Shown: positions 29,955-39,297 of the stretch, piece by piece
Layout: the number at the start of each line of letters is the position of its first letter
Position numbering within the stretch: the stretch's first letter is position 1
Assembly: GCF_026391055.1 (NCBI RefSeq)
Contig: NZ_JAPLET010000015.1
Location: 434,001 to 498,000 of the forward strand
DNA: 64,000 bases
DNA from: Spirosoma sp.
GTDB lineage: Bacteria; Bacteroidota; Bacteroidia; Cytophagales; Spirosomataceae
Reading direction: 5' to 3'
Position numbers and translations under genes: made by a program
The notes under the pieces: model-generated
Told to the model about the DNA's origin: nothing
Databases searched by the model: none
The model's input: only the letters and a program-made list of their open reading frames with translations

Positions 29955-31040
29955 TTACCGGATCGTGATTTCGACGCGTCGGTTTTTTGCCCGTTCCCCT
30001 TCGGTGTTGTTGTTGCCGATGGGGCGGGTGCCGCCGTAGCCAATTGTCGTGATGCGGTCGTCGGCAATGCCCCGGCGTTTCAGGTAACTCGCTACCACTC
30101 TGACGCGGTTTTCTGACAAGGCCAGGTTAAGGCGCGGGTCGCCAACATTGTCGGTATGCCCCGCCACATCGATGCTCCTCAATGGATTTTCGTTCATGGT
30201 CCGCACGAGTTTGTCTAGCTCCGCCGACGATTCGGGCAGCAGAATATAACTGCTCTGCTCAAACTGTACGTTATGCAGGATCAATGTGGTACCCGCTTTG
30301 AATTCAGGTTTAGTAGCGGGAGGGGCCGTAGCGATGACCGTTGTCAAAGCCGCTGGTACCGTTGGTATTATGGCAGCTTCCTGTGGAGCAGATGGCTTGA
30401 TAACTGGCTTTTTAACCACAACCTTAGGCTGTTTTGGTGTAATAGCTTTGGGCGGGACCGACGCTACGGCCGGTGTTGTCGATACTGGCTTTTCGGGCGT
30501 GTTGACCTCTGTAGCCCGGTTAGGAACGGCCTTCTGAAACAAAAACTGCCCTGTAATCAGGGTGCCGGAGGCCGCAAATGGGTTGAGTGTTTTTCTGGCA
30601 TCGGGCCGTTGCCAGAAGAGCTGAATTTCGCCTTCCAGCATATCGTTGAAGAAATCGACCCGTAAATCGTAAAATTTCCCGGCTTCCAGAATAACGCCAC
30701 CTCCGAAGCTTTCTGAATCGTTGAGTTGCCAGGAGTCCATCACCTTTTTGTTGCCCACCCAAACCCGAATGCCGTCGTCTACCTTGGCGTAAAACCTGTA
30801 TTCGCCCGAAACCGGTGCCAGCACTTTACCCGTCCACCGGATGGAATAATACGATTCGGGCAGGCCAGGGCCAGGGCCGCGGCCCCGCCAGTTGAAGTTA
30901 AGCTGGGGATCAATGCGGGTAAAAACTTTTCGCTCGAAATTTGTTCCCACATAATACTCTCCTTTCAGGCCCTGCTGAGCAAGTAGCTGCCCTGCTATAA
31001 GGCAAAATACGATTCCGTTGAGTAGTTTGATGGCTTTCAT
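29955..31040 (-). CDS. PA14 domain + OmpA C-terminal domain outer-membrane protein
   Basis: LKGEYYVGTNFERKVFTRIDPQLNFNWRG...RWTGKVLAP (PA14); VAGHTDNVGDPRLNLALSENRVRVV (OmpA). Confidence 0.9.
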   Translation of the reverse strand: MKAIKLLNGIVFCLIAGQLLAQQGLKGEYYVGTNFERKVFTRIDPQLNFNWRGRGPGPGLPESYYSIRWTGKVLAPVSGEYRFYAKVDDGIRVWVGNKKVMDSWQLNDSESFGGGVILEAGKFYDLRVDFFNDMLEGEIQLFWQRPDARKTLNPFAASGTLITGQFLFQKAVPNRATEVNTPEKPVSTTPAVASVPPKAITPKQPKVVVKKPVIKPSAPQEAAIIPTVPAALTTVIATAPPATKPEFKAGTTLILHNVQFEQSSYILLPESSAELDKLVRTMNENPLRSIDVAGHTDNVGDPRLNLALSENRVRVVASYLKRRGIADDRITTIGYGGTRPIGNNNTEGERAKNRRVEITIR

Positions 31041-31120
31041 TTCTGCGCCCTCCTTTAATAAACATGACTAGTTTAGTCATCAGTTTTGATCTGATAATCA
31101 GGAAAGTGATGTGCGGCAAA

Positions 31121-33526
31121 TCACTCGTTTCGAAGGCTTTTTGCCGGGTTCATGCGGGCGGCTTTCAGCGATTCATAGCCAACCGTCAGGGCAGTAATCA
31201 GGCTGGCTATAACGAGGGTTCCGGCCAGTAGCCACCCGCTGAAATTAATGCGGTAGGCATACCCCTGTAGCCAGCCGTTCATCAAAAACCAGCCCAGCGG
31301 GGCCGCCAGTGCAAAGCCGAGCAGAACGAGCCTGCTGAACTCGCGACCAAACAACCACACAAGTTGAGCAGGAGTGGCACCCAGTACTTTTCGAACGCCA
31401 ATCTCTTTCGTCTTCGCTTCGGCCATAAACGTTACCAGACCATATAAACCCAGGCAACTGAGCAGAACGGCAATGAGTGAAAATACTTCTGCCAACCCCA
31501 GCAGGATATGTTCGGTGATGTAAAAGTTAGCCAGCAGATCGTCAACGAAATTGGCTTTGAATACCTGTTCAGGAAATAGCTCATTCCAGGTGCTTTCAAC
31601 TGCCTTCAGCGTTGTCGATATTTCGGTTGGATTAAGCTTTAGTGAGGCCATTCGGTTCTCGCGATAGTAGTTCAGAATGGTGGCGGGCGGAATGCCCTGG
31701 TGTAAATCGCTCAGGTGAAAATTACGCACCACGCCCACGATAGTTTTGTCGCCACCCCACAGGTTAACGCGTTTGCCGAGTATATCACGGGCCGAGCGCA
31801 GCCCCAATTCTCTTACCATTGTTTCGTTCACGAGGGCTTCATTGCTCGTCGTATCGTTGGTTCGGAAGTTGCGCCCGGCCAGCAGCCGGATTCCGTACAG
31901 CGACACGAAGTTTTTGTCGCCAACTTTAACCACCGTGGGGAATTTCTCCGGCTGCGTATGGGTGTCGTAGGTGAACGGCACGGGCAGTCGCCGGTAGGCT
32001 GCAGGCGGGTCAGCGCCCAACGACACAGCGTCGACGCCCGCTATCTGTGCCATCCGGGCACGAACAACGTCCTGCTTCAGGACATTGCTGACCGGCACTG
32101 GCACCGCCAAAATCGCTTCTTTCTGAAACCCCAGATCGGCCTGTTGCATGTGCCGTACCTGCGCCATCATGACGCCCACGCCAATGATAAAGAGCTGGGT
32201 GATGAAAAACTGCGTGACGATCAGCCCCTGCCGAACGAATACCCCGCCAATCTGTTGCGTGGTGAGTCGCCCGCGCAGGGCTGCTACCGGATTAAAGCGG
32301 GCCAGCACCAGCGAGGGATACAAGCCAGCCAATAGAATAACACCAACGAGCAAAGCGACAAACCAAACCAGCGAATCGGAATGGAATAGGTTTGTAATGG
32401 AAATGTCGGTGTTCATAACAGACAGGGCGTTGTTCAGCATGGGCAGACAGAGGTGGGCCAGCAGCATCGACAGTACAACAGCCGCCAGCGTAACCAGCGT
32501 TGTTTCAATCATAAATTGCCCGATGAGTTGCCCGCGCGAACTACCCACTGCTTTCCGAACGCCCACTTCTTTGGCGCGTTTCAGAGCACCAGCAGTGGCA
32601 ATATTGATGAAATTGATACAGGCCGCCAGCACCAGAAACAGCCCGACAATAATCAGGGTGTACAAAATCAGCCCCGGCGATCGGCCGCCGTATTGAGGCA
32701 TATGCTCCAGATCCGGGAGCGGAATGGCATGAAAGTCCAGTTTTTTAGCTTCGGACGTGGTCAGGTACTTTTTCCGGATAACCGGAAAGGCATCGAGTAG
32801 TCGTTCTACGGGCGTCCCCTGGCGGAGGGTAACGAAACACACGGTAAATACCCTGCTCCAGTCCTGCATGGCCTGTTTGCCTGCTTCGCCCGAAAGAGTA
32901 GGCACGGTCGCGTAGGAAATAAAGGCGTCGTAACGGAGCTTGGTGTTGGACGGCAGGTTTTTGATCAGTCCCGTAACGGTCAGGTCGGTCTGGTTATCGA
33001 AGCGCAGCACCTTACCCATGGGATTGGCTGAACCAAAGTATTTTTGGGCGTATCGTTCCGTCAGAACAACTGTGTTTGGGGCTGCCAGAGCGGTTGCGGG
33101 ATTGCCGCTTAACCAGTCCGAATCGAACACGCTGAAGAACTGCGGTTCGGTGAAACAAAGGCTACGTGATTCGTCAAATTTCTTCGAAAATCCGCCTTTC
33201 CCATCGGGTACCGCCATGACCCGACTGGAGATGTTTTCGAGCCGGGCCGCCGTTTCCACAAAGGGCAGTTCCTGCCGAAGCACATCGCCCATTGGCCGGG
33301 GTGTGGCATCCGTTGGCACAACATTCTCCTGCCGAATATCCGTAACAACCCAGTAGGTTCGGTCAGCTTTGGCATGGTAGCGGTCGAAGCTGAACATGTA
33401 GCTGACCAGTAAAAAGATAACAAGGCCGCAAGCCAGCCCAATGGAAAGTCCGACTGTGCTGATCAGCGTAACTTTCCGGTTACGCCATAGATTTCTGAGC
33501 GAGATAGTGAGGTAGTTGCGCAACAT
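31121..33526 (-). CDS. ABC transporter permease (duplicated MacB_PCD/FtsX, ADOP-like)
   Basis: MLRNYLTISLRNLWRNRKVTLISTVGLSIGLACGL ... GVRKVLGATPAQLVWLF ... MNPAKSLRNE; 801 aa. Confidence 0.94.
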   Translation of the reverse strand: MLRNYLTISLRNLWRNRKVTLISTVGLSIGLACGLVIFLLVSYMFSFDRYHAKADRTYWVVTDIRQENVVPTDATPRPMGDVLRQELPFVETAARLENISSRVMAVPDGKGGFSKKFDESRSLCFTEPQFFSVFDSDWLSGNPATALAAPNTVVLTERYAQKYFGSANPMGKVLRFDNQTDLTVTGLIKNLPSNTKLRYDAFISYATVPTLSGEAGKQAMQDWSRVFTVCFVTLRQGTPVERLLDAFPVIRKKYLTTSEAKKLDFHAIPLPDLEHMPQYGGRSPGLILYTLIIVGLFLVLAACINFINIATAGALKRAKEVGVRKAVGSSRGQLIGQFMIETTLVTLAAVVLSMLLAHLCLPMLNNALSVMNTDISITNLFHSDSLVWFVALLVGVILLAGLYPSLVLARFNPVAALRGRLTTQQIGGVFVRQGLIVTQFFITQLFIIGVGVMMAQVRHMQQADLGFQKEAILAVPVPVSNVLKQDVVRARMAQIAGVDAVSLGADPPAAYRRLPVPFTYDTHTQPEKFPTVVKVGDKNFVSLYGIRLLAGRNFRTNDTTSNEALVNETMVRELGLRSARDILGKRVNLWGGDKTIVGVVRNFHLSDLHQGIPPATILNYYRENRMASLKLNPTEISTTLKAVESTWNELFPEQVFKANFVDDLLANFYITEHILLGLAEVFSLIAVLLSCLGLYGLVTFMAEAKTKEIGVRKVLGATPAQLVWLFGREFSRLVLLGFALAAPLGWFLMNGWLQGYAYRINFSGWLLAGTLVIASLITALTVGYESLKAARMNPAKSLRNE

Positions 33527-33659
33527 AGGGCTAAGAGTTAATTGATCGTTGGTTTTGGCTGGTCTTTCGAGCCGGTACGGAGTTTACTCCGTGCTGACTC
33601 AACTGCTAATTATAGGATCAAATATATATAATTTTCTTATATATATTGGGTGTAAAATA

Positions 33660-33700
33660 AGCCTGATAAATAAACTGAGCCAGTACTTATTTATCAGGCT
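33660..33700 (-). terminator. Hairpin between permease genes
   Basis: AGCCTGATAAATAA / TTATTTATCAGGCT 14-bp perfect arms just downstream of the 33789 permease. Confidence 0.55.
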
Positions 33701-33788
33701 ATTTCAGGTGAAGATTGCTCTGTTTTTAGCTCAGGACGATAGCTGCCATTACGCTCGTTGTTTCGCCGGGTCGGCCAATAAGTTGACT

Positions 33789-36329
33789 CTATTGACTCTT
33801 CAGAACATCTACCGGATTTGCCCTCGCGGCCTTCACCGTCTGCGAGCCGATCATAATGAAGGCGATCAGCAATACCACCAGCAAGCCCATGAATAACTCG
33901 GCAATCTGCACGGGGGTATGATACGGGAAATGGGTGAGCACAGCGTTTTCAAAGAACAAATAGCTGACGGGTAGCGCGATAAGGGCCGATATCGACAGTA
34001 GCAGGAGGAAACCACGGCTCAACAAGAAGATAAGGTTGACAGAGCTTGCTCCCATTACCTTGCGGATACTGATTTCTTTCAGTCTGGTTTCGGTTGAGTA
34101 GGCCACCATACCGAACAAGCCCATCGAAGCAATCGAAATGGCAAGGAAGGAAAGGAAGCCAATGATCTTGATAATCGCAGAAAATTCACTGTAGGCATCC
34201 TGAATTTCCTGATCATAGAACTTGGCCTGAAAAGGATGAACACGGTCGATCTTTTTCCAGGCCGACTCAATCCTGGTCATGGATGCCAGCAGATCAGTAC
34301 TTTGTATTTTGGCATTGATAATGGCCCTATCGCCGGGTGTCCAGCTCATGAAAGCTACCGGCCCGACGAGGTTGTCGATCTTGCCATAGTGAAAGTCTTT
34401 CATAACCCCCACAATGGTCATCCGGCGTGTTCCGCTGAAATTGCTGAATGTGATCTCCTGCCCGATCGCTTTTTTGGGGTCGTTGTTAGCAATGTTAAAT
34501 CGTTTTAAAACTTGCTGATTAACGATTACTTCGCTGGCGGCTTCGGCTGTTGTGGGCCTTGTTTTAAAATTACCCCCGGCAATGAGTTTGTATTCATGCA
34601 GATCCAGGTAGTTTTCGTCGACGTTGTTCGTCAGCACCAGCGCCGAGTCGCGCGAATCGACATATTTCATGTAGCCGCCCCAGGCATTGCCGACGCTGGT
34701 GATAATCAGTGACCGCGACAGCGCCGTTACTTCCGGCATCTCGCCAAGGTATTTCAGAAATGCATCGGGTTTATTACCCTGCATGTTTATATTCAGAATG
34801 TTCTGGGTGTTGAATCCCAAGTCGAATTTCAGGATATTTTTATACTGCACATAGCCAATGGCGGTTGTTGTGATAAAGATCAGTGTGAGCGTGTATTGAA
34901 TGACCACCAGAGCCTGTCGGAGTGTTGCGTGTTTGAACACGTTTATTGACAGGAACGATGGTGATATTCCGCCGACGAGGCTACGGGTGGACACGTTCCT
35001 GAGTGCATTGATCGCGCTGACTCTCGAAAAGAACAGGGCGGGCATGATGCCGGCAATAACCCCTACGGTAACGGAGAAGACGACGAAGGCGATGATCATA
35101 GCCGGACTAAGTTCGAGCTTCACTGTGCGCTGCAACTCCGGAGCCAGGTTAATCAGCTGCGGCCGCAATAGGAGAAAGATAAAGTAGGAAAGAACGAGGG
35201 CCGCCAGGGATATCATGACGGCTTCAACCAGAAACTGCTGCCATACCTGACGCTTGTCGGCACCAATCGCTTTGCGAAGCCCTACTTCCTTGAATCGGCG
35301 CATGGCGCGTGCCATCGACAGGTTGGTATAATTGAAACACGCCGACAGGATCACAACGAGGGCAAGCCCGCCGAGTATCCAAAGCACCGTCGGTGGCATG
35401 TGTGGCCCTCCAACGCCAGACCCCCCTTCGGCTTGACGGAGGCTTTCTCCGACCACGACACTGTATAAAGGCATTAGCTCAAGCTGGGTCTTCGTGTTTT
35501 CGTCGGCGCGATTTTCCTCCCTGGCAACGGCGTCGAGCTGCGACTGGATTGATGCTATATTGGCAGTCTCGGGCAGTAGGAGGTATACGGAGTTCGACGG
35601 CATACTTGCCCATTTCTCGAAGTTATTTCGGTTGAGCTGCTCGGCCGTTGACAGCGATACCAGGGCTTCGAAATGAATATGCGAAAAGAAGGGAACGTCC
35701 TTCATGACACCGGTCACCTGATACGAGAGCGTATCGAATTTGATCGCCTTGCCGAGTGCTGATTCATTGCCGAACAGCTTTTTGGCTGCCGTCTCTGTAA
35801 GAACGATCGAGTACGGATCTTTCAGCGCTGTTTCGGGATTGCCTTCTAACATCGGAAACGTGAAAATCCTGAATACAGACGGCTCCGCCCAGAAACCCTT
35901 GATCGGAATAATGGAAGAGCCAACCTGTGCGTCCTGCGAAAAGTCGTTGTGTAGAATGGTCACGTCCGCACCTGCGTACCGGTCAATGCCGGTCACCTTC
36001 TGCCGAATAAGCTTCCCGATCTTTAACGAAGTAGTGGCAAACTTGGCTCCGGGCCGCGTTCGGTCGGGCCGCGTTCGGTCGGGCCGAGCGCGGCCTGGAT
36101 TTGACTGACCGGCCTGACGTTCTTCCTGATTGGAGGTTTGTATGCTGGTAATGCGGTAGATCCGCTCCCCATTCTGGTGGAATCTGTCGTACGAATGCAG
36201 GTCGAGCATGAACGCGATCAGCAATAGCCCAACAGACATGCTAATGGCAAGGCCAACAATATTGATGGACGAGAACAGCTTGTTACGCATTAGGTTGCGA
36301 CTCGATGTTTTGATATAGCTTCCGATCAT
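33789..36329 (-). CDS. ABC transporter permease (duplicated MacB_PCD/FtsX)
   Basis: MIGSYIKTSSRNLMRNKLFSSINIVGLAISMSVGLL; VGLRKAIGADKRQ; SIRKVMGASSVNLIFLLSRGF; 846 aa. Confidence 0.94.
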   Translation of the reverse strand: MIGSYIKTSSRNLMRNKLFSSINIVGLAISMSVGLLLIAFMLDLHSYDRFHQNGERIYRITSIQTSNQEERQAGQSNPGRARPDRTRPDRTRPGAKFATTSLKIGKLIRQKVTGIDRYAGADVTILHNDFSQDAQVGSSIIPIKGFWAEPSVFRIFTFPMLEGNPETALKDPYSIVLTETAAKKLFGNESALGKAIKFDTLSYQVTGVMKDVPFFSHIHFEALVSLSTAEQLNRNNFEKWASMPSNSVYLLLPETANIASIQSQLDAVAREENRADENTKTQLELMPLYSVVVGESLRQAEGGSGVGGPHMPPTVLWILGGLALVVILSACFNYTNLSMARAMRRFKEVGLRKAIGADKRQVWQQFLVEAVMISLAALVLSYFIFLLLRPQLINLAPELQRTVKLELSPAMIIAFVVFSVTVGVIAGIMPALFFSRVSAINALRNVSTRSLVGGISPSFLSINVFKHATLRQALVVIQYTLTLIFITTTAIGYVQYKNILKFDLGFNTQNILNINMQGNKPDAFLKYLGEMPEVTALSRSLIITSVGNAWGGYMKYVDSRDSALVLTNNVDENYLDLHEYKLIAGGNFKTRPTTAEAASEVIVNQQVLKRFNIANNDPKKAIGQEITFSNFSGTRRMTIVGVMKDFHYGKIDNLVGPVAFMSWTPGDRAIINAKIQSTDLLASMTRIESAWKKIDRVHPFQAKFYDQEIQDAYSEFSAIIKIIGFLSFLAISIASMGLFGMVAYSTETRLKEISIRKVMGASSVNLIFLLSRGFLLLLSISALIALPVSYLFFENAVLTHFPYHTPVQIAELFMGLLVVLLIAFIMIGSQTVKAARANPVDVLKSQ
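36051..36095. repeat. 15-bp in-frame tandem repeat within permease CDS
   Basis: GGGCCGCGTTCGGTC x2 (36051-36080) + diverged GGGCCGAGCGCGGCC (36081-36095); encodes (PDRTR)n. Confidence 0.9.
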
Positions 36330-36381
36330 GGGCCGGTCGATAAAAAGGGTAGCGATGTAAGGAATGGCTTACGAAAGTGGC

Positions 36382-36678
36382 CTAGAGTGAGGCTCGCAGA
36401 AGGGTTCGCTGTTTGGCTAAATCTTCTTTTTTGACAAAGGTGATGGGGACAAAGTCATCGGTTGGAGAGCCAATGTAGTAGAGTGTCCAGTCGCGGTCAT
36501 ACTCGGCCAGCAGTTGCCGGATGCACTCAACCCGGTCGAAAGTGGGCACGCGGCAGTCGCCCCAGTAGAACAGCTCGACCCGATAATGCAGGGCCTGCTT
36601 TTGCCCGTTGATGGTTACGTCGATTTCGATGTCCTGCTTACCGGGCAGCGAAGAGATGGGTATAGCGATGTACGACAT
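36382..36678 (-). CDS. Hypothetical 98-aa protein between permeases
   Basis: Intact ORF in same-strand gene run; no family recognised. Confidence 0.65.
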   Translation of the reverse strand: MSYIAIPISSLPGKQDIEIDVTINGQKQALHYRVELFYWGDCRVPTFDRVECIRQLLAEYDRDWTLYYIGSPTDDFVPITFVKKEDLAKQRTLLRASL

Positions 36679-36708
36679 AGTTTTAGGGAAAGGATATAGC
36701 TATTAATT

Positions 36709-39096
36709 TTATTCATTTCGAAGACTATTCACCGGGTTGGTCAGTGCCGTACGGTACGTTCGCCAGCCAATGGTGAGGCCACCCAGCAGGAGCATCGTGC
36801 CGAAGCAAACACTTAATAGCCCAATACCCACCGTAATGTGATACGCAAACGTCATCAGGAGAAAGCTGCCCGCCAGATAGCCCAGGGGAAGAGCAATGGC
36901 CCCGGCAATAAGCAAAAGCTTCAGGAAATCCCATGACAGCAGCCAGACCACCTGACCAACATTGGCACCCATCACTTTACGAACGCCCACCTCTTTGGTG
37001 CGCAGGGCTGTGGTGTAGGTCACCATCCCCAGTAAACCCAGGCAGGCAATCGACATGGCTAATGCGAGGAGAAGGCCCATAAAGTTCAGATCGTCGGCAC
37101 TGCTATGTCGATTGTTCAGAAAATCTTCATACCAAACGCCGGTGAAGGGTTCGTAAGGATTCAACCGTTTCCAGATGCGGGCAATGTCAGCCCGGACAGC
37201 TTCGGGGTTGCCACCCGTAATGCTCACGTTAAGATACCGAAAACCGGCAGGTTGGTATCGTACCATCAATGGCCTGATTTTTATAGCCATCGACGCAGCA
37301 TTGAAGTCTTTCAATACCCCCAATACCCGAACGTCGGTGCCATCGTTCAGCCAGAGGGTTTGTCCAACGGCGGCCGCCGGTTCGCCCAGTTTAAAGACGC
37401 GCACCGCTTCTTCGTTGATCAGGACGAACCGACCGGCAGAATCGGCCACGGATACCGGCAGATTTTGGCCCGCCAGAAGGGTTAGGCCTACTGTGGGCAC
37501 TAAGTTGACGTTGGCGGAAAAAACGTCTGCTGCCGATGAATCGCCCCCGGTCCGCTGCCGCCGAACCATCTGCTGGCTACCGCCATAACTGCCAAACAGA
37601 GCCGACGTGGCAGCTACCCGGTTTACACCTGCCAGCTTATTGATCTCGTCGGTCAGTTGCCCGGATGGAAGGCCATTGAGGGGAATAGAGAGTACGCCCT
37701 CGCGCTGAAATCCATAGTTGGCTGTACTCATGTAGTGCTGTTGCCGGGCCAGAGCCAGCAGAACAATCATGGCCAACAGGGAGATTGAGAACTGAGCCAC
37801 AATCAACGATTTGCGAAGGCTGAGGCCCCGAAACACGCGCAGACCCGTCTGGCTGCGGAGTACCTGTGCTGGTTCAAACCCTGATAGTACCCGCGCGGGC
37901 AGTAGTCCGGCCAGTAAACCCGTTACAATACTAAACGAAGCGAAGACTAGCCATACGGTACTGTTATTTTCCCACTCCACCCCGCCTATTAACCACTGCT
38001 GCACAAACGGCATGGGTTTTACAAACTGGAGCATACCATAGGCCAACCCTAAACCTAGTAGCGATAAAATTACGGATTCTGCCATGAACTGCCCCATTAA
38101 CTGCCAGCGTAGCGCCCCGGATACTTTTCGAATCCCTACCTCACGGGCACGACTCAGTGATCGCGCCAGGGTGAGATTGATGTAATTGAATACGGCCAGC
38201 AACAAGGTGAGCAGCCCTACCCCTAACTCGGTCTCCAACTTCCCGGCTGTAGGTTCGTAGGTTGAGTTTATCAGATCCTCACGCGGGGGCGAAAGCTGCG
38301 TTAGGGCCTGACTACGGAACGTGTACCCTTTTTCAGTTGCCAATCGTAGTCCCTTCGTGGATCGGCTGGCTAATCCCGGTAGCACACTGTTAAGCGTTTC
38401 GGCCCGCGTGCCGGGCTTTAGCAATACATACGTATAGGTGCGCGTGTAGCCATTGGCGTACTGCTTCCAATCGACCAGTGCCTGTCGCCAGGCCGGGCTG
38501 GACAAGGTCGCCATTGACACGACCATGTCGAAGTCGAGATGAGATTTGGCTGGGTTTTGGGCAAAAACACCCGTTATGGTGAGAGCACCAAACTCCGAGT
38601 GCTCCATGATTTTGCCAATGGGATTGCTCGTACCAAAGAATCGCTGGGCCGTTTGCTGAGTAAGCACAACGGTTTGAGGAGCCAGGGCCGCCTGGCCAAC
38701 GGCAAGCTTAAAACCGAAAATTAGGAAAAAACCTGGGTCAACTGTACTAAATACCACGGGTAACTGCTTGCCGTTGGCCGTTACCTCGCCGTGGCTACGT
38801 ATAACGCGGGTGGCAGCCTCCACAAAAGGGTAATTCCTCACCAGTGCATCGGCCACAGGCAGGGGAGTCGTGGCAAAGCTCAGTATATCATTGGTTTGAG
38901 TCGTTGCATCAGTAATGATACGATACGTTCGGTCGCGGTTGGGGTGAAACGAGTCGTAGTCGAACGCCCCTTTGATGTCGATCATCGCCAGCAAACTGAC
39001 CAGCATGCCCGATGCCAGGCCAAAGACGTTGATGAATGAAAACAGCTTATGTTTCCATAAATTCCGAATGGCAGTTTTAAGGTAATTTTGCAGCAT
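36709..39096 (-). CDS. ABC transporter permease (duplicated MacB_PCD/FtsX)
   Basis: MLQNYLKTAIRNLWKHKLFSFINVFGLASGMLVSLL; GVRKVMGANVGQVVWLLSWDFLKL; alternative upstream ATG at 39114 lies in a hairpin. Confidence 0.94.
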   Translation of the reverse strand: MLQNYLKTAIRNLWKHKLFSFINVFGLASGMLVSLLAMIDIKGAFDYDSFHPNRDRTYRIITDATTQTNDILSFATTPLPVADALVRNYPFVEAATRVIRSHGEVTANGKQLPVVFSTVDPGFFLIFGFKLAVGQAALAPQTVVLTQQTAQRFFGTSNPIGKIMEHSEFGALTITGVFAQNPAKSHLDFDMVVSMATLSSPAWRQALVDWKQYANGYTRTYTYVLLKPGTRAETLNSVLPGLASRSTKGLRLATEKGYTFRSQALTQLSPPREDLINSTYEPTAGKLETELGVGLLTLLLAVFNYINLTLARSLSRAREVGIRKVSGALRWQLMGQFMAESVILSLLGLGLAYGMLQFVKPMPFVQQWLIGGVEWENNSTVWLVFASFSIVTGLLAGLLPARVLSGFEPAQVLRSQTGLRVFRGLSLRKSLIVAQFSISLLAMIVLLALARQQHYMSTANYGFQREGVLSIPLNGLPSGQLTDEINKLAGVNRVAATSALFGSYGGSQQMVRRQRTGGDSSAADVFSANVNLVPTVGLTLLAGQNLPVSVADSAGRFVLINEEAVRVFKLGEPAAAVGQTLWLNDGTDVRVLGVLKDFNAASMAIKIRPLMVRYQPAGFRYLNVSITGGNPEAVRADIARIWKRLNPYEPFTGVWYEDFLNNRHSSADDLNFMGLLLALAMSIACLGLLGMVTYTTALRTKEVGVRKVMGANVGQVVWLLSWDFLKLLLIAGAIALPLGYLAGSFLLMTFAYHITVGIGLLSVCFGTMLLLGGLTIGWRTYRTALTNPVNSLRNE

Positions 39097-39144
39097 GGGC
39101 GGTTCTATAAACACGCAAGGGATTGCGTGTTTATAGAACCGCCC
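39097..39144. repeat. 22-bp perfect inverted repeat abutting the permease ATG
   Basis: GGGCGGTTCTATAAACACGCAA-GGGA-TTGCGTGTTTATAGAACCGCCC. Confidence 0.9.
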
Positions 39145-39157
39145 AAATGTTGTACCA
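39143..39157 (-). promoter_or_regulatory. Sigma54-like -24/-12 element upstream of permease 36709..39096
   Basis: Minus strand TGGTACAACATTTGG, 47 bp from the ATG. Confidence 0.6.
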
Positions 39158-39195
39158 TTAAGTATAATCGATTGCTAGTCAGTTGATTGAAGGAT

Positions 39196-39248
39196 GTTCC
39201 TGAACGTGCATTGTCCGGTATCGGACAATGCACGTTCAGGAACGGACA
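39196..39248. promoter_or_regulatory. Tandem TGTCCG-N4-CGGACA dyads within a 22-bp-arm palindrome
   Basis: TGTCCGGTATCGGACA (39212-39227) and CGTTCAGGAACGGACA (39233-39248); palindrome GTTCCTGAACGTGCATTGTCCG-GTAT-CGGACAATGCACGTTCAGGAAC (39196-39243). Confidence 0.75.
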
Positions 39249-39297
39249 GGCGAATTTATAGTGTGATAAACCATCCACCAGAACGGTAAAAGATCCA

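Noticed and set aside
33560-33600. Short hairpin ACGGAGTTTACTCCGT upstream of permease 31121..33526 as a regulatory dyad
   Set aside because: Only a 6-bp stem and does not match the TGTCCG dyad or the sigma54-like spacing
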